A stretch of 64,000 nucleotides of DNA. Source: Taxawa tesnikishii (nom. ined.) (Eukaryota > Ascomycota > Dothideomycetes > Dothideales). Position numbers and translations under genes: made by a program. The stretch covers positions 868,001 to 932,000 of the forward strand of contig JAPDRO010000005.1 of the NCBI GenBank assembly GCA_030247885.1, read 5' to 3'. Position 1 is the first letter of the stretch, and every line of letters starts with the position of its first letter. This document shows, in pieces, positions 10,551 to 22,373 of this stretch. The notes beneath the pieces are model-generated. The model was not told the DNA's origin, ran no database searches, and saw only the letters and a list, made by a program, of their open reading frames with translations.

Positions 10551-12361
10551 ATGGTGTATCGAGGGAAACCGAGCAGAGGGTGCTTGACTTGCAGGCAGAA
10601 GAAGATCAGGGTGAGCGTGCTACGCCGTGCGTATTATGGGATATACCTACTGATGCGGAGTAGTGCGACCAACTGCCGAATGGATGTTCACAATGTGCCA
10701 GATCGAAACGGAAATGCCCCGGCTACCGAGACCAACTCGATCTCATGTTTCTCAACGAAACGCCATCAGTCATTCAGAAAGCCAGAGCTAAGCCCAAAAG
10801 CAATGGTGTGCAGAAGGACCTGCAGCAGATCGCGCTCACTCCTAATCCGGATGATGCTGAGGCAATGCTGTTTTCCTTGAACTCTCTCCGGGAAGACATT
10901 GAGGGCGATGATGAAGCGCTGTGGAAGCCACTTGCGTCGGGGAACTTTCAGAGCTCCTTGTACACTGGCTTACTGCCGAAAGTGGATGACATTGCTACGA
11001 ACTTCTTCGTATCCAACTATGTTGTTCACCTGGATAGTGCTGGAGGCCCGTTGCAAGGATATACTAACTTCTGGGGCGATACGATGGATGACGCCCTCGC
11101 TGGAAGCGTCAAAGCAATTGGTCTTGCTGGTCTTGCAACACTCTCAGGAGCGCCAGATCTTCTGGAAGCAGCGCGGACGCGCTACACAAAAGCAATTCGC
11201 CTTACCAATGCCGCCTTGCAATCCCCTACCGAGGTCAAGAAAGATAGCACTCTGCTTTCGGTCATGATCTTGGGCAACTTCGAAGCCATCGCTGGGAACG
11301 ATCGCCAATCTTTGGTTTCTTGGGCAAACCATATCGATGGGGCGGCCGCATTGATCGGCTTGAGAGGCCGCAAGCAGTTGTTCTCCGCCGATGGAAGACG
11401 TCTCTTTATTCAAGTCACATCTGCATTGGTCACCAGCTGTTTGCAACGTTCTAAACCAGTACCCAAGCACATCAAAGACCTGAGGGAAGAAGCTGCTAAG
11501 CACGTTTACGATCCGACTGATCCAGCTTGGCGCATCCAAGACGCCATGTTCAAATTCACAGACCTGCATGCTCATACAGATCACGGTCTCATATCAGACC
11601 CCGAAGAAATCCTTGCGAAAGCACTCGAGATTGAAGAGACGATACATTCATGCACGGACGGATCTAGGCTGTATTGGCAGTGGGAAACAGTCTACACGGA
11701 CAAAGATCCCGATATCGTGTTTGCCGGTTATTATCACGTCTACAAGAGCTATGGTGCTGCGCAGACGTGGAACGGTATACGCGCCATTCGGTTGATGTTG
11801 CATGAGATGATTCGAAAGACCATCATATACGGCATGACATCTCCTTCAAATCCCTTCGCAGACCCAAAATATCACCAACTACTCCAGAAGTCGATCGACA
11901 CAGAGTTTCAGATGCATGCCGACATACTTGCGAGCGTACCTCAACACCTTGGTTATCCCTTCAGATATCCCGTGTCTAAGCCTGAACACCAAACCACTGA
12001 TGCCTTCCTATGGTCAGCGTTCGAGGAGGTGAAGATGAACTCACAACAATCCGAAAGGACTTCGATATCGGACCAATACACGCCCTTCGTACGCGCCTCA
12101 GGTAGTTACCTACTTCCATGGGCTCTTTACCTTACCGGAGTCTGGGAATACGCTAGACCCCAAGTCCGAGATTGGATCGTCAATGTTCTCCGAGTGGTGG
12201 GTCAGCAGACGGGTATCCAGCAAGCTACCCTCCTGGCAAATATCATGGACGAGATGAAGGTGGCAGGACATGCTGCCTCAGTTAGTGGTCCAACCCATCT
12301 ACATAAGAAACTTGGGGAAGATAAGCAAACCGCGATGCCTACCACTCCCGTCTTGAGCTGA
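10551..12361 (+). CDS. Zn2Cys6 transcription factor
   Basis: Two exons: 10551-10610 and 10664-12361; the intron is 53 nt, phase 0, splitting the zinc cluster. The N-terminus holds the binuclear cluster C-X2-C-X6-C-X6-C-X2-C-X6-C (GCLTCRQKKIR | CDQLPNGCSQCARSKRKC), followed by PGYRDQLDLMFLNE. That last string is the common form in the family whose middle region is the fungal-specific TF domain 2. The remainder is helical with an IGLRGR-like acidic/hydrophobic core. Length is 585 residues. A 53-nt intron inside the cluster is frequent in such genes. The target is unknown; the next gene downstream on the same strand is a tyrosinase 1.3 kb away, which is suggestive but not evidence of regulation. 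Confidence 0.88.
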
Positions 12362-12372
12362 AGAACGGGAGT
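12344..12372 (+). other. Hairpin across the stop codon of the Zn2Cys6 gene
   Basis: Left arm ACTCCCGTCTT (12344-12354) pairs with AAG-A-ACGGGAGT (12361-12372): an 11-bp stem with one bulged A and a six-base loop GAGCTG. The TGA stop lies at the loop and the base of the right arm. It could affect 3' end formation or mRNA stability, but its role is unknown. Confidence 0.5.
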
Positions 12373-13628
12373 CTCTCTGCTCAACACATCGCGTTACAGA
12401 ACACGAAATGCGTGGTAATGTCTGTGTTCAGCGTGATAGAGGTTCGAAAATGCGGTTGGACTTGAAATGACCGCACGGTCTGAGGATTTTGTACAGCTGT
12501 TCCGACAAGTTTCCAGTTCAAGCACCCGCATGCACCTGACAGCATCAGGCGACGTTATTGCAGTTCTTGCACTCGCTCGTGTGACTATCATCTATGACGA
12601 CTGTCAGAAGTTCTGCGCAGGTTACCTTGCCGAGCACCCAGCTACATAGTACAAGACGATCGGCTCGTCACCCCACCGGGGAATGCTCCTAGTGGAGTCC
12701 AGCAATTCACGGATTTCCTTTTCTGGTGGGACGGATACACAAAAGTCGGCACCACTTGGTCATGTACGAAGGTTGAGCACACGCTCATGTCCATGCCCCT
12801 GCTGATCTCTCATATCTGGTGTTGCATCGGACCGGGTACGGAAGTGTGCTGCGGTATGGAAGGGAAGATTTTCAATATGCGGTACGAACAGTACCCGATG
12901 ATGATAACGATGATGTTGACCAACTAAAGATGCCACTACTCAGACTTAAATCTCGAGATGGGCAATGGATGGGATTATCATGCCGAAGCGTTTTACTAGA
13001 TCTCACGCAAGGCTTCCATCTGTATACACTAAATATAGACTGGCTCACCCCGCTCGTGGCTGTGACGCCAAGCATCCAACTCCGCCGTGCTTCCTTCGTG
13101 CACATTCTCATCTCGTATTCGCTCAGCTGTTGCTATTGCAATGCTCTCTCAGCCCAGCTCCTGCTCCATTGACACTCCACTTTGGATGTCGTCAGAGGCA
13201 CAGATGCTGCATCGTGCCTGGGCAGTACATGTCCACAATCAGAACTTTAGTCTCACAGACCTGGTTATGGTGAGAGTAGCACGGCTCAGCCACCTGCCGT
13301 CTTATGATCATTTGTGGGACAACCGGACGAACTGTGTTGGCTGTGTCTACTGGGAATGATGCGGAAGATGGTATATAACTTTCCCATGTGCCATTAGTTG
13401 CAATGGTACAGTATCACCACAACCACAACTAATTCTGTACTTAATTTTTCGTTTCCTTGTTTCGTTTGACATCCTTTCATTCGACTGCAATCTCCTCCAA
13501 GTATTGCCAGTCGCTGTGAATTACATCGGTCCTCTACCCATCTATCACTCACCGCCGCTTCGAGCCTTTCAATAATCTCCATTGACCATTAACCGATTGT
13601 CTCCTCTATCTCGTAACAACCTTCCGGC
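12373..13628. promoter_or_regulatory. Upstream region of the tyrosinase gene
   Basis: About 1.25 kb without a supportable gene. A TATA-like element (TATATAA) lies at about 13371-13377, followed by a pyrimidine-rich leader (about 13440-13620) that fits a fungal promoter and 5' UTR. Confidence 0.4.
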
Positions 13629-15256
13629 ATGATTTACTCAACGTTAGTATGTGCCTTCAGCGCGCTCGCTCTCGCGTCACCTATCACCAAAAGGCAATCC
13701 GGAGCCCTCGTCGTTACAGGGGCTGCGGGTGACCTTCAACCACGTCGGGAGATTCGCGATTTGGCGAACAATGATTTCAACCAATTCAGCCTTTACGTCC
13801 AGGCTCTCCAGGTCATACAAGAAATGGACAAGACTGATCCGTTGTCCCACTATGCCATTGGAGCCATTCACGGTTGGCCAGCACAGGCGTATGACGGTGT
13901 TGAGGGTACGACTGGCGTAGCCGGATATTGCACACATGGAAGCGTCCTGTTTCCTTCATGGCACCGCCCCTACGTTGCACTCTTCGAGCAGGCCATGTCC
14001 AAAGCCGTTAATGATCTTGTTCCGAAGTACAGAGATCCTGCCATGGACCAGGCAGCGGCGACCTTCAGAATCCCATACTTCGATTGGGCAGTGAAGCCAG
14101 ACAACGGGCCGGGGTTTCCAGAAGTTATGAGCAGCCAAAACATCACCATACGCACACCAGCCGGCAACGAGTCCATCTCGAACCCGCTGTACTCCTACAA
14201 GTTCCCTTCGATGCCCACTGAACTAGGTCAATATTGGGCCGATGACCCGATGACTGTCAGATACCCCGTCCACAGCACGAACGGTCCAGATACCAGCAAC
14301 GACAATGGTGATGTTACTGTATTTGAACACAGCGTGGAAACCAACAAGGCGGCGGTTTGGAAGATGTTCCAGAACTGCAACGACTACACCCAGATGGCTT
14401 CGCACTCAGCAGAGCAGAATGGCTCCTGCATCAGTCTCGAATCGATCCATGACGGTGTCCATGTTGATATCGGAGGAGGCGGACACATGAACGATCCTGC
14501 AGTCGCCGGTTTCGATCCAGCGTTTATGCTCCACCACGCCAACGTGGACCGCCTCTTCGCCCTGTGGCAAGCACTCTACCCCGACGTCTACGGGGCAAGC
14601 GAGAACTTCGGATCGTACACCTACACCATCGCTCAGGGCACGCCCGTCAACGCCGACACCCCCTCACACCCTTCCGCAGCGACGCCAACGGCGGTTTCTG
14701 GACCACCAACAGCGTGCGCAACTGGTGGACCTTCAACTACACCTACCCCGAATTCCAGGCCTCCGACGTCTCAGCCGAGGCCATCAGAGCCACCGTCTCC
14801 TCCCTCTACGCTCCCGCACCAACCCCCACCGTGCAGTCCCTGGTCGCCACCAACGCTGCCCCGTCTCTGGACTACGTCGCGCAGATTTCCGCTCCGATGG
14901 GCGCGCTCAACGGCTCTTACAGCATCGGCCTCTTCTTCGGCGCCCCTGCCACTGCTTCGGACCTCAGCTCCTGGTTCTCCGACCCGGCTTACGCGGGCCG
15001 TGCCAACGTCTTTGCCAGCTCTGATATGCGCATGAACAACGCGGTTGTAAACCCATCTGTGCCGTTGACGAGTGCGCTGAGTGCTGAGGTCGAAAAGGGT
15101 GATATTAAGAACTTGAGTGAGGATGAGGTGAAGCCGTTCTTGAAGGAGAAGCTGCAGTGGAGGATCGCAAAGGCTGATGGCACGGTGGTTGACAAGGTGG
15201 AGGGACTGGACATTAAGGTTTTGGGTAGTGATGGAAGCGTGGCTTTCGACGGATGA
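13629..15256 (+). CDS. Secreted tyrosinase (type-3 copper oxidase)
   Basis: The N-terminus (MIYSTLVCAFSALALASP) is a signal peptide, followed by a KR site. Copper-A motifs: IGAIHGWPAQAYDG, GYCTHGSVLFPSWHRPYVALFE. Copper-B motifs: SIHDGVHVDIGGGGHMNDP and PAFMLHHANVDRLFALWQ. The family oxidises monophenols or catechols to quinones using a coupled dicopper site. After the copper domain comes a beta-rich C-terminal domain of the kind that shields the active site in fungal pro-tyrosinases. The frame breaks after GTPVNADTP; one more C in the C5 run at 14659-14663 gives PLTPFRSDANGGFW, and the whole CDS then has 543 codons. There are no introns and several potential N-glycosylation sites (NIT, NES). 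Confidence 0.9.
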
Positions 15257-15601
15257 GCGGGGATGTTGGTGAGGGAGATGAAAGGGCGTCGGGGCAGCTC
15301 TGGCCATTTCTCTTCTTCCCTTCCACTTTTACGACGGGGGTTTTTGATCTTTTCTCTGATGACGATTGGAAAAGCATAGCGACGGTGTCTGGGTTGCTCT
15401 CCTTGTTCTTGGTTGCAGGGGTTGGATCTGTGGCTCGGATTTGGCGCTTAAGACATATTTTCATTGTAATGTGTTCCTTTACAATACTTCTTCCATTTTT
15501 TGATGAACGTTAATGAACAGGTGTCGTGTGCTTCCCTCCCTTGTGAGGATACGAACCCCCTCTTGAGATTCTTGACGCTCGCATCGGAGAAGATTCATGT
15601 C
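15257..15601. other. Convergent 3' region, tyrosinase / mitochondrial carrier
   Basis: It holds the 3' UTRs of both neighbours. I see nothing else in it. Confidence 0.5.
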
Positions 15602-16792
15602 TCATACCAAATCCTCCTCGTTAATGTCATGACCGCGTCTCCTGGCCAGATAAACCCTGCCACCCTCATAGACGCCCAGGTAGAGCCCACTGCCGATCAT
15701 GGTCCACACGGCCCTCAGCGCACCACCTCTGAACAAGCCCTTGACGCCCTGATCTTGGATAATTTCCCGCGCGATAGCGATGCTGCCTTTATGAGACTTC
15801 GGCTTGCCCACATTTCCCACTGCGTTCTTAAGCTGTTCCTTGCCGGCCTGGGCCTTTTTGCCCACAGCATCTACCACACGTTCTGCGCCCGCCTTGCCCC
15901 TGGTGTCTGAAGAACTCGATTTCTGGCCCTCATCTGTGGCGCTTTCGCCCGCTGCAAGCATGATTCGCGTCTTGACTACATCAACAGGCGTAGTAACGAC
16001 CGCCGCGACGCTGCCGGCGCTGCCCGCGCTTATCGCAGTGATGAAGCCGCTCTCCAGAAGTGTGTTTGTCCTCGTACCCTTGTCATCCCTGTACTTCTTG
16101 ATCCCCTCTTTCAACCGCTCGAACATGGGGAATTGCAGCGCGGTAAATGGCAGGTTGCGACTCGCAAGAGCAGTGTATCCTCTCCATAGCGCAAGCGGAT
16201 TCGACCGGAATCTTTTAAGCGTCTGCACGGTAGCGTTCGTCTTGTTGCCGTTGGAACTGTCGACCATTTGCGCATTCTGCTTGATCACTTCTGCTGGCGT
16301 CAGGATGGCGCAGGAGACAAGTTCGGCGATCGAGGACGCGGTCGAGTGGATGAGCGGCTGAGGCAGCAAGGGCGTCGATCCAGAGACATTCGGATTCGTT
16401 TTCTCTAACATCGATTTGACTCCTTCGTAAGTGGAGAAGAAAGCTCCTGCTGAAGAGTGTTAGGTGGGAAGATGTTCGGAGAAAGGTCCGGATGCAGGCG
16501 CGTGCGACCTACAGGAGGGGAGAGTCGCTATTATGACACTGCCAACGCCTTGATATAGGCCGCGGAACAGCGCACGTTTGTTGACGGTGTTTGTGGCTTC
16601 ATTGAGGAAGAGTCGTTTGTAGTCCGGTGATTGCCAGCGAGTCTTGAGCGTGTCGAGCGGATACACGAGAAGGTCTACTGTGAACGCTGCTGCTGCTCCA
16701 GCCTGGCAAAGAAAGCGTCAGCGCGGCGAGTGGTGTGCGTGAGAGCGAACTGATCGTACTATCCAAATGTCGGTGTTGGTGTTACCAGACAT
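15602..16792 (-). CDS. Mitochondrial carrier, S-adenosylmethionine carrier-like (Pet8/SLC25A26 type)
   Basis: Three exons: 16792-16760, 16702-16513 and 16449-15602; introns are 57 nt (phase 0) and 63 nt (phase 1). The 356-residue product has the three mitochondrial-carrier signatures YPLDTLKTRWQ, TPAEVIKQNAQ and TPVDVVKTRIM. They sit in three repeats with ALFRGLYQGVGS, ALWRGYTALASRN and GLFRGGALRAVW. RNLPFTALQFPMFE and the PAEV(I/V)KQ form are features of SAM carriers, which exchange cytosolic SAM for matrix S-adenosylhomocysteine. Unlike the compact ~284-residue yeast protein, it has an Ala/Lys/Gly/Ser-rich insertion of about 55 residues in the third matrix loop. The family is sure; the substrate is inferred. 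Confidence 0.75.
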
Positions 16793-17570
16793 TGATGCCT
16801 CCTCCTTCAGCAATTGATGGTGCATAAAAGGATGGTGACGACTCTGGAATGTTTCCGGCGTCCCTCGGCTGCATGCACGTCATTGGGGCATTGACGCGTG
16901 CCAGGGCACTGCACTGGCGCTCTGTTTCTGTTTCTTGAGCCAAAGCCAACCTCTCCACTATCTTCCACTTCTCACCCTGTCAGGCATTGAGCAGTATGTA
17001 TCCTACCCTGATGGGAACACTCTTGGATGGAGACACGATAGGAACTCGTTGCTGCCGTACTTGGGTCCACGGTAATTTGCGTTAGCATGCTCCAAGCATC
17101 GCAGAAGATCATGTTGTGCTGTGCATCGGGTTGAGACGGGGAAGCCGCATAAAAGAGAGAACAGGCTTTGAGAGGCTTGGGTCGTTGCCGCTTTGGGGCG
17201 ACGCGTGAATTGCTCATTCCGCGACGGAACAGTAACGAGAATGCAGGATCAAGAAGGGCTGCAAAGGGTTGCAAAAGGGCATATTCATGGAGAGATGTCA
17301 AGCACAGGAGAAGGGAGCCAGTGATGCGTGCTATCGTAGTTGGGAAAGCTCTGCAAGTCGGTCACGAACGCGGTTTGGACAGATGTGACTCGGGAACTCC
17401 CCGGACGCATCGCTTCCTGTTCTATTGTGTTGTCGAGCTTCAACTTCCATCCAGCTCGTCCCACAACAGCACACTTCCTCACTTCTGCATTCACCATTCC
17501 GTTCGCTTTGTCTTCATCAAACCGTCTCTTCACCTAGTAGCAAGATCTCTCCCGACAGCATCTGTCAGGG
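16793..17570. promoter_or_regulatory. Divergent intergenic region
   Basis: About 780 bp between the divergent starts of the mitochondrial carrier and the Ubl-like gene. The last ~170 bp before 17571 are pyrimidine-rich, as expected of a fungal leader. I see no gene. Confidence 0.45.
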
Positions 17571-19076
17571 ATGACAGCTCCGCGCAGCGTTGGTGGTCCA
17601 CTTACCTTCTTTGAGCGTCTGCAGAGAGCTAAGAATCTCAACTTTGAGCCTAGCAAGCACGATGATTTCTTTGGTACTCCGCGTGGAACTCCACCCACAC
17701 GCGCTGCTGTAGCGGCTCTTCGCTCTGCTTCCGCTCCTCCTTCTCCTCCTGGTTGGGCTGGCCTTAGAGACGCCGCTCAGAAACTAGAAAAGGCTTCCGC
17801 TGCTGCTGCTGCCACGCCTACTCCACCAGCCGTTGCGCTCGATCCAGTCAAGATTACCACCGAAGATGGCGTCGCAGACGAGATGGCAGTCGACCCTTCA
17901 GCGCAGACTCAGTCTCCTACTCAGCAGTACACCTGGAACGCGCCGGTGGACTCGCCATTGCCCTCCACCGTGGGTGATAACTTTGCCTCCACTCTGTGTC
18001 ATTCCGCTGATCTGTTTAATAGCGCAGCTGGAACAACGAGAAGGCCCTGAACGGTGCCGCCGTCTCTTTCAGTCCTTCGAGCTTGCCGAATCAGACCGCT
18101 GCTCCCGCTCAAACTCCTGTTTTGGTGACGCCCGCCAAGCCTGCTGAAATGGCCAAAGCTTCCGACTCGCCAATTGCTATCACTCCTGCCGAGACTCAAA
18201 ACAATCTCAGTGCCACAGCGAAGAGTAACAACAAGATGAATGCGACCATGAGTGACACCTCAAGCACGCGTACTCAAGGCATTGGCACGCCTCTGAACGA
18301 GGTTACGGATGGAGAGAACGGCAACAACAACCAGCACGAGCTTGACAACGACGAGGCTTTGACGGTAAGTATGCAGATGCCTGGCAACCTGGGGTGGATT
18401 CCTGACATGAACTAGCGCCTCCACAAGCTCTTCAACAAGGACTTCCTCTTCATGGAAGATGCTGCGATTCCCGACCCAGTCAAAGAGGTTGTCTCTGAGC
18501 TGGGAACCATTCGCAAACTTTTGAATGTGGTCCTGATCGGTAACGTTCAGCGCATCAACCAGCTGGAGCAACGCGTTAAGGAGCTGGAGAAGGGCGCGTT
18601 TGACGGTCAATGCGACGCGCATGGCCACATTGGTGGGGTTAGGCTTACGTCCGTGGCCGTTGACGATTCTGCTCATGGTGCTGTCAGCGGCTGTGACAAG
18701 ATTTTCGAGGAAGAGCTGAACACGTCTCCACACATCAAAGAAGAGTCAGAGGAAGAAAAGGAGGAGAAAGAGCAGCCACAGCAGCAAGTGGATTCTCCCA
18801 CGTTTAGCGTCGCGGTGAAGCTTCGTAAGTACTGTGCCATTGCGTGATTGACCACATAGTTGACATTTGTCACCAGCAAACACCGTACCGATTAACATGG
18901 GCATCACGAATGAAACCACTACCGAGGACCTGTTCAAAAAGGTTCAGGACGAGATGGGCGTGCAGTTCGCCGGGTGCAGTGGCACTTACCGCATGCAACT
19001 ACTGAAGCGTAGCAAGCACCTCTCCTCGTACGGCATCACAGAAGGCGCTACCGTCCTGCTCTACCCAAGGTACTGA
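17571..19076 (+). CDS. Unrecognised protein with coiled coil and ubiquitin-like C-terminus
   Basis: Four exons: 17571-17969, 18023-18364, 18416-18824 and 18877-19076; introns are 53, 51 and 52 nt. The product is 449 residues. The N-terminal ~250 residues are disordered and rich in Ala, Pro, Thr and Asn, opening GGPLTFFERLQRAKNLNFEP. Around residues 250-305 there is a helical stretch (NVQRINQLEQRVKELEK) that looks like a short coiled coil. A Glu/Lys/Gln-rich linker follows. The last ~65 residues (EDLFKKVQDEMGV ... LSSYGITEGATVLLYPRY) have the spacing of a ubiquitin-fold C-terminus, close to the L-x-D/S-Y-x-I-x-x-x-x-T-L pattern. There is no terminal Gly-Gly, so it is not a conjugatable modifier. 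I do not recognise a function. Confidence 0.7.
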
Positions 19077-19891
19077 GCGCGCAGTAATGCCACGGTCAGT
19101 CAATGCGAGAATGCGATCTCAGGTACAAGATGTGATGAGATCCTAGCAAGCGTTGATGGGGTGTGATATCAGAAGACGGCAGCGAGGGCAGTGTGATACG
19201 TGCGAGGCTTTATCCGGCTAGTTGAAGTTGCATGCGACACGCTATGCAGTGCATACGGAGCTTGCCCCAATGTAGGCCTTTCCCTGTCTGTGAGAACCAG
19301 TACCTTCACTTAACTTCTATCCTGCGGTTCCCTGGGTTGTAGCCATACCTTCGGCTCTCGCGTGGAGAGAAGCCTCTCGAAATCTTGCTGAACCAGGACA
19401 GCTTGGCCAAACGAAATAGTACAGTAGCGGCTTGCAGTGTTTGGGGTCACAATACACAGAATTTCCGGTACGCACGCGGAGTGCAAGAAGCAAACGAGCC
19501 TGCAGAAAACGCCAAGCGTTGGTGCCTTCCGCATTTGGAGAAGATGACGGATACGTGCAACACACACCAACACGTGAAAATCGTCGCGTTTGAACACTTC
19601 CCACACCTGGAATCGCCTGCACAACAACAACGACGACGATACAACATCCACAACGTTGCTCCTTCCCTTCCATACACATCCCAAACCCGAACTGTTACGC
19701 CTCCAACACACAACCTGCCTCACCGCACTGCACCACGTTGTGCGCAAAGATAGGCATCAATACTGACTGTATTGATAAGCGGAAGTTCGCCTTTCGCTCG
19801 ACACCATTACATTGCACTTGGCAATCCTCCAGCCATAAGAAACATTGCGGTATCAACATATTATCACCGGCGCTTCACTGGATAGCACATC
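19077..19891. other. Intergenic region, no gene seen
   Basis: It holds the 3' flank of the Ubl-like gene and the promoter of the coiled-coil gene. The short open frames are not supported. Confidence 0.45.
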
Positions 19892-22373
19892 ATGGTAAGC
19901 GTTCCCTTTAATTGCGCCAGTGTCTTTCGCTTACAATGTAGCCGTCTTTTACGCCGCTCAACGCTTCTCATAAGCCATCTCTCCAAGCTTCTAAGACCTC
20001 TTCATCAGCGGTCACTAATGGCAAGCGCAAGAGGTCAAGCAAATCTACAGCCCAACCGCTAGAGACTCGCTCGGAGAGGGCCGCGTCGACCTCTTCAGAT
20101 GAGCCCTTAGCCAATCTTAGGAAGAAGGCTATGAAACGTGTCGCCAAGGCATCTCAAGTCAAGAGGCAAACACCACCCACCGTTCCTGCTTCGTCTCCTG
20201 CCCCCAAAGCACCAAAGGCAACAACTCCATCGAGGTCCGTCATCTATCACTTTCGTGTTGACTTGTTGACTGAGTCTTATAGCAACATAACAGGATCCGG
20301 CCCACCCTTCGCGCCGAAGAAAGGACCTTTCACCGATACGCCACCATCGATCTCTTCCTCTACTGCACAAACACCAAAACCCACCATTCGTCCCGCTCCG
20401 AACCAAGTTGCACACCTTGGTACGGCTACAGCGTCAAAGCAATCCAAGGTAGAGGAAATGACTAGTCTGGAAAAGACTGTCAGCCCTCGTCAGTCTAAGG
20501 CATTGGTTCTCCCTCCTACTACTGACGCTCCGAGAGTCGCACTGCCAAAGTCCCTATCTCGTCAGATGACTGTCCCTCCACGCAGATACAGTACACCAGT
20601 CTCGAACATGGGCCCGGTCCCCTCCGCATCAATACTACCTAGTGCTGCACCAAAGAAGCAACAGGAACACGCTCAGCCAACCGGGCCATTCTTGACCATG
20701 AAGGGAAAAGGAACTAGCACGATTGCCGCGCCAACAAAGCCAGCGCCGATGGCTCAGGATCTAGCGCCCAAGTCTGCTCTCCAAATGAGCGTCTCTGAAA
20801 CCGCTCCCAACTCCCCAATCATGACTGGGGGCTTGTTCAATCGGTATTGACAGAACCGAGTCCGTCGTCAGTTTCTGCTCTGACCGGCGCTAAGAGTTTC
20901 TCCTACATGTCGATTGCAAACATGAGCCCTGTTCCACCACCTACCTTAGCCACAATCACGGCTTCAGTCACGGTAGAGCCCGCGGAACCCTTCCACCTGC
21001 ACGATGCTCTCGTGAGGTTTCCTGTGAAGGATGCACGGCGGACCACAGCTGGAGCTCTCGACTTCCTCTTGAGCTACGTTGTATCTCTTGAAGAGAAAGT
21101 CACTAACCTAGAGAAGAGGGCAGAGAAGGCCGAAGAAAGGTTGAACGTTGAACGACAAAAACACGCAGGCGAGATCGAGACATTGCGTGCTGAGCTTGCG
21201 AACGTGAAGAGCTTCTCTGAGGCTCTCGCTCTTGACGAACACAGCGTACAGAAGACGGTTGAGGTTGAGCAAGCGGAGAGGAAGAAGCTGGCTCGAAAAA
21301 TTGACGATGAGCGCAAACAAACCGTAGATGCATTCGAAGCCTTCCGTTCTCAGCTTGCAGACGTACAAAGCAAGGCCAATACCGCTTCCACAGTCCCACA
21401 GAGCTTTCGGCAGATGATCGAAACAGAGAGCGCGGACAGGATTCTGATGGGTAAAGAGATTCGGGAACTGGCGGGCAACGCCGAAGCCAGAGCTAAGAAG
21501 GCGGACGACAACGTAAAGAGTCGGTATAGCGAGCTCAATCAGAGGATGATCAAGGTCAATGCAAGAGCTACAAAGACAGAGCGTGACCTCCTTAGTGCAG
21601 AAAGAAAATCCACTGCTGCACACAAGAAAACTACCGACAAGACAGCGGCTCTAGATTCCCAACTCTCACAGCAGAACAATGATGCGATTGTGGAAAAGGC
21701 GAGGACGGAGAAGCTGGTTAGGCAAGTTGACGATCTGAGTAACGAGTTCAACGTGTTCGGATCGAGGCTCGCGCAGTTGTCTTCCGCGGTTTCCATTCTG
21801 GAAGCGAAGCAGGCCACATTCTCCACTACGTCTGCGGTTTTGGAAGCCGAGCCTCGTACGCTGCAGAATCAAGTCCACCAAGTCTCAAAGCTCGGGAGCC
21901 AGGAAGCCATTGTTGGCAATGTAATCCAGCATCTGGGGTCTACAGTCGCCGAATTGAAGGAAGGTAAACAAGACCTGAAGACGAAGTACGAGACAATTTC
22001 CGCCACTGCCGCGGACCTGCAAGCGAAGCACGCCACCTTGTCGGCTACAGTCAACAAGCTGGCCTCCAAACACGGAGACAGCAACGACTTCGTAAGAGAG
22101 ATTCAAGCCACGGACCTGGAGGCTCAGCTTGCCGTTCTAAACAAATTCAAGGCCGACACGGAGCGGAAGCTGGGCAAATTCGAGAAGAACCTCCATCACA
22201 AGAGCGGACAAATCATAAATGTGGAGCAGGACATCGAAGCCTTGAAGAAGTCAATGGGCAAGCTCGAGAGGCAGAACAGCGAGGCGCCCAGGCAGACAGC
22301 TACGCCTAGGTCGAGTGTATCGGGTACCTCTGGACTTAAGGCGGAGATGCAACCCATTGTGATTGATGATTAA
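19892..22373 (+). CDS. Unrecognised long coiled-coil protein with a disordered N-terminal half
   Basis: The start codon is its own mini-exon: ATG at 19892-19894, a 47-nt intron (19895-19941), then the body. The first ~330 residues are disordered, rich in Ser, Pro, Thr and Lys, with a basic cluster GKRKRSSK that could be a nuclear localisation signal. From about 21060 to 22280 the protein is almost continuous heptad-type helix (LEEKVTNLEKRAEKAEERL; LEAQLAVLNKFKADTERKL). A 48-nt in-frame segment at 20235-20282 (donor GTCCGT, acceptor TATAG) is probably an intron. The frame breaks near 20827-20850: either a base is missing in the G5 run at 20827-20831 (giving TGGLVQSVLTEPSPSSVSAL) or a 53-nt intron lies at 20844-20896. 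The product is about 780-795 residues. No family is recognised. Confidence 0.65.

Noticed and set aside
10551-15256. A secondary-metabolite or melanin gene cluster around the Zn2Cys6 regulator and tyrosinase
   Set aside because: No polyketide synthase, NRPS, reductase or transporter lies beside them; neighbours are housekeeping genes.
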